Source: Dactylorhiza incarnata
Taxonomy: Eukaryota; Streptophyta; Magnoliopsida; Asparagales; Orchidaceae
DNA length: 64,000 nt
Direction of reading: 5' to 3'
Assembly: GCA_033032865.1 (NCBI GenBank)
Contig: JAWHQI010000019.1
Location: forward strand, 14,860,001-14,924,000
The position numbers were made by a program, and so were the translations under genes. Under the pieces are notes generated by a model. That model searched no databases. It was not told the DNA's origin and was given only the letters and a program-made list of their open reading frames with translations. This document shows positions 62,437-64,000 of the stretch, piece by piece. The stretch's first letter is position 1. Every line of letters starts with the position of its first letter.

Positions 62437-64000
62437 TGTTGGAGCCTATGTTCCGCATCTCTTGGTTTGAGAATAACAAATACCATGTTGTATTTGATCT
62501 AGTATTTTGTGTGTTTATAGTGTGCAGGTTGTACAGGAACTATAGCTACACATTCCTTGAATAGTATACTGAATGGAGATGACTCTCTGGAAAGAGAGCT
62601 AATGCCCCGCATTAGCTGTTAACGCCCAGAATTAACCTCCGTTGAGAAGGAATCCGTCGAGAAGAAATGTCGTCGAGAAGAAATCCGTTAAGAAGGCAGA
62701 GAGAAGGCAGAGACAACGCCAGGCGTTAGTACTTAACGCTGGCACTAACTGTTCGACGAACTTCGCTAAGAGTTCGACGAAAATTCCGTTCGACGAAAAT
62801 TCCGTTCGACGAAATGTAAAGGTCGTTCGACGAATTTGAGGCCGTTCGACGAATTTGAAGGAGAATAACTCAATGCCAGCATTGATGCTTGACGCCAGTG
62901 TTGAATCCATAAACTTCCACGATCATGACGGTTGCGCGATTTCAGCCACGACAGTGCACGTTCACTAACGCCGGCATTAACCCTTAACGTCGTGCGTTAG
63001 CTTCCGAGGCTATTTAAAGTACAGCACCTCTCATTCCTTGTGAGATGATTCCAAAATTTTGATACTTTGTAGAGAGGTTTGTGTACAGCAATTAAGAGAT
63101 CTCCCTTGGGCTAACATAAGATCTAAAGAAGATTTTGAAGGAGAAGGTCTACAACGCATATTCCATACGAAGTACGATCGTTTCAAGAATGCCAACATCT
63201 ACATCGACTTCGTCTTCACCTTCAGAATTTCTTGGGGAGTTTCTCTTTACTTATCTTGTAATCTTTTATTTTTTCCTTTTGTATTTTGTGTGAGAAATTG
63301 TTCGGTGAGAACGTCAGATTCCGGGAAGGATTCCGTGGGTAAATTCACCTTGTGTTGGCGACTAGGTCCTTGTGAGGCTTAGGGGGTAATTCCCCGCCTT
63401 GTGCGTGGCGACTAGGTCGAGGGTAGATCTAGGGGGTGGCTAGAGGCTTTATCTGGGGATAGATAGGCTATAGCCAACCGGTCCTTGGGAGAAGGACCGG
63501 TGAAACAACAAAAAGTGTTTTTACATATTCTCGCCTTGATTTCTAGCGTTATAGAAATCAAACATTTGTGTATTCAATTTATTATGAAATAAAATCATGT
63601 CTTTCAATGTTCTATTCAATTGATTTTATTTCCTTTTCAAGAATATTTTAATTTATATTTTCATCAAAGTATTAAAATTAACATTTGTGTAATTATCTTT
63701 GAAATACAATAATCGTTTTCCTTAATTAGCTCTGATTTTCTGGAATTGTATTTCATTTAAGATTTCATAAGTAAAATCACTGTGGCAATCTTTTTGTTCT
63801 AAGGAATATTTTTTTGGAGAGCTAACGCGCAGCGTTAACCCTTAACGCAAGGCGTTAGCAACAGTTAACAAAATGTTTTGTTTCTCTTGTTTAAAAAGGA
63901 ATCTTCAATACAATCTTATCTGAGATATTAAAATTTTCCTATAAAATATTCTGAATCTTCAGTCCCAAACTCTAATAAATTTAATTAAGATTTAAATTCC
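62437..64000 (+). repeat. 3' LTR of element C (incomplete)
   Basis: TGTTGGAGCC at 62437. It aligns with 55577 onward to the window end. The palindrome array (about 62600-63000) is shorter than in the 5' LTR: several TTCGACGAA units are deleted and some TAACGCC units have become TAATGCC or GGCATTA. Confidence 0.9.

Larger units (their letters stand above)
55577..64000 (+). mobile_element. Sirevirus-like element C (3' LTR runs off the window)
   Basis: 5' LTR 55577-57219, PBS at 57222, gag remnant 57269-58651, 3.8 kb of non-coding interior, PPT and 3' LTR from 62437. With pol absent it is non-autonomous. Expected 3' LTR length is about 1640 bp, so roughly 80 bp and the second TSD (GTTCA expected) lie beyond the window. 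The LTRs differ by many substitutions and indels, so this is clearly older than the Athila-type insertions. Confidence 0.85.

Overview
This window is a stack of nested plant LTR retrotransposons. I recognise no host gene, rRNA, tRNA gene or CRISPR array. The lineages present are Ty3/gypsy Tat with antisense extra genes, Ty3/gypsy Tekay/Del, Ty3/gypsy Athila-type and Ty1/copia Sirevirus-type. The AT-rich composition, in-frame stops in nearly every coding remnant and several layers of insertion point to a repeat-rich nuclear region of a flowering plant with a large genome. The species cannot be named from this sequence.

Left block (1-14509). The window opens inside a minus-strand Sirevirus-like element (1-5443: non-coding tail, decayed gag, PBS, 5' LTR). 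It interrupts a decayed minus-strand Tekay/Del-like fragment (5444-7544: gag, leader, PBS, LTR). A truncated plus-strand Sirevirus-like LTR follows (7545-8158). Then comes the downstream half of a minus-strand Tat element: two plus-strand (antisense) extra genes, a degenerate tandem repeat and the C-terminal half of integrase.

Central block (14510-39456). One non-autonomous Tekay-like element with unusually long LTRs (5.9 kb) and TSD GTTTT split the Tat integrase, whose N-terminal part resumes at 39457-39988. Two Athila-type non-autonomous elements sit inside it: 21038-26884 (minus, TSD GTGGA) and 33722-38631 (plus, TSD ATGAA, about five LTR differences, so the youngest insertion here).

Right block (39989-64000). 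The 3' end of another minus-strand Sirevirus-like element (39989-42608) is interrupted by an LTR of a second Tekay-like subfamily (42609-45697, 50764-~51060 inverted, 55095-55576). That LTR received a Sirevirus-ended element with almost no interior (45698-48349), an Athila-type element later broken by an inversion (48350-55094) and a Sirevirus-like element that runs off the window (55577-64000).

The most interesting structure is not a gene. Almost every LTR family carries a dense array of its own short palindrome, usually containing CpG, and in six families with a recognisable TATA box the array lies upstream of it. A second signal is a module of about 120 nt, with 5S rRNA-like blocks in 5S order, present in sense orientation in three unrelated retroelement lineages. 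A third is the pair of uninterrupted acidic reading frames with zinc-knuckle-like N-termini in otherwise gene-less Athila-type elements.
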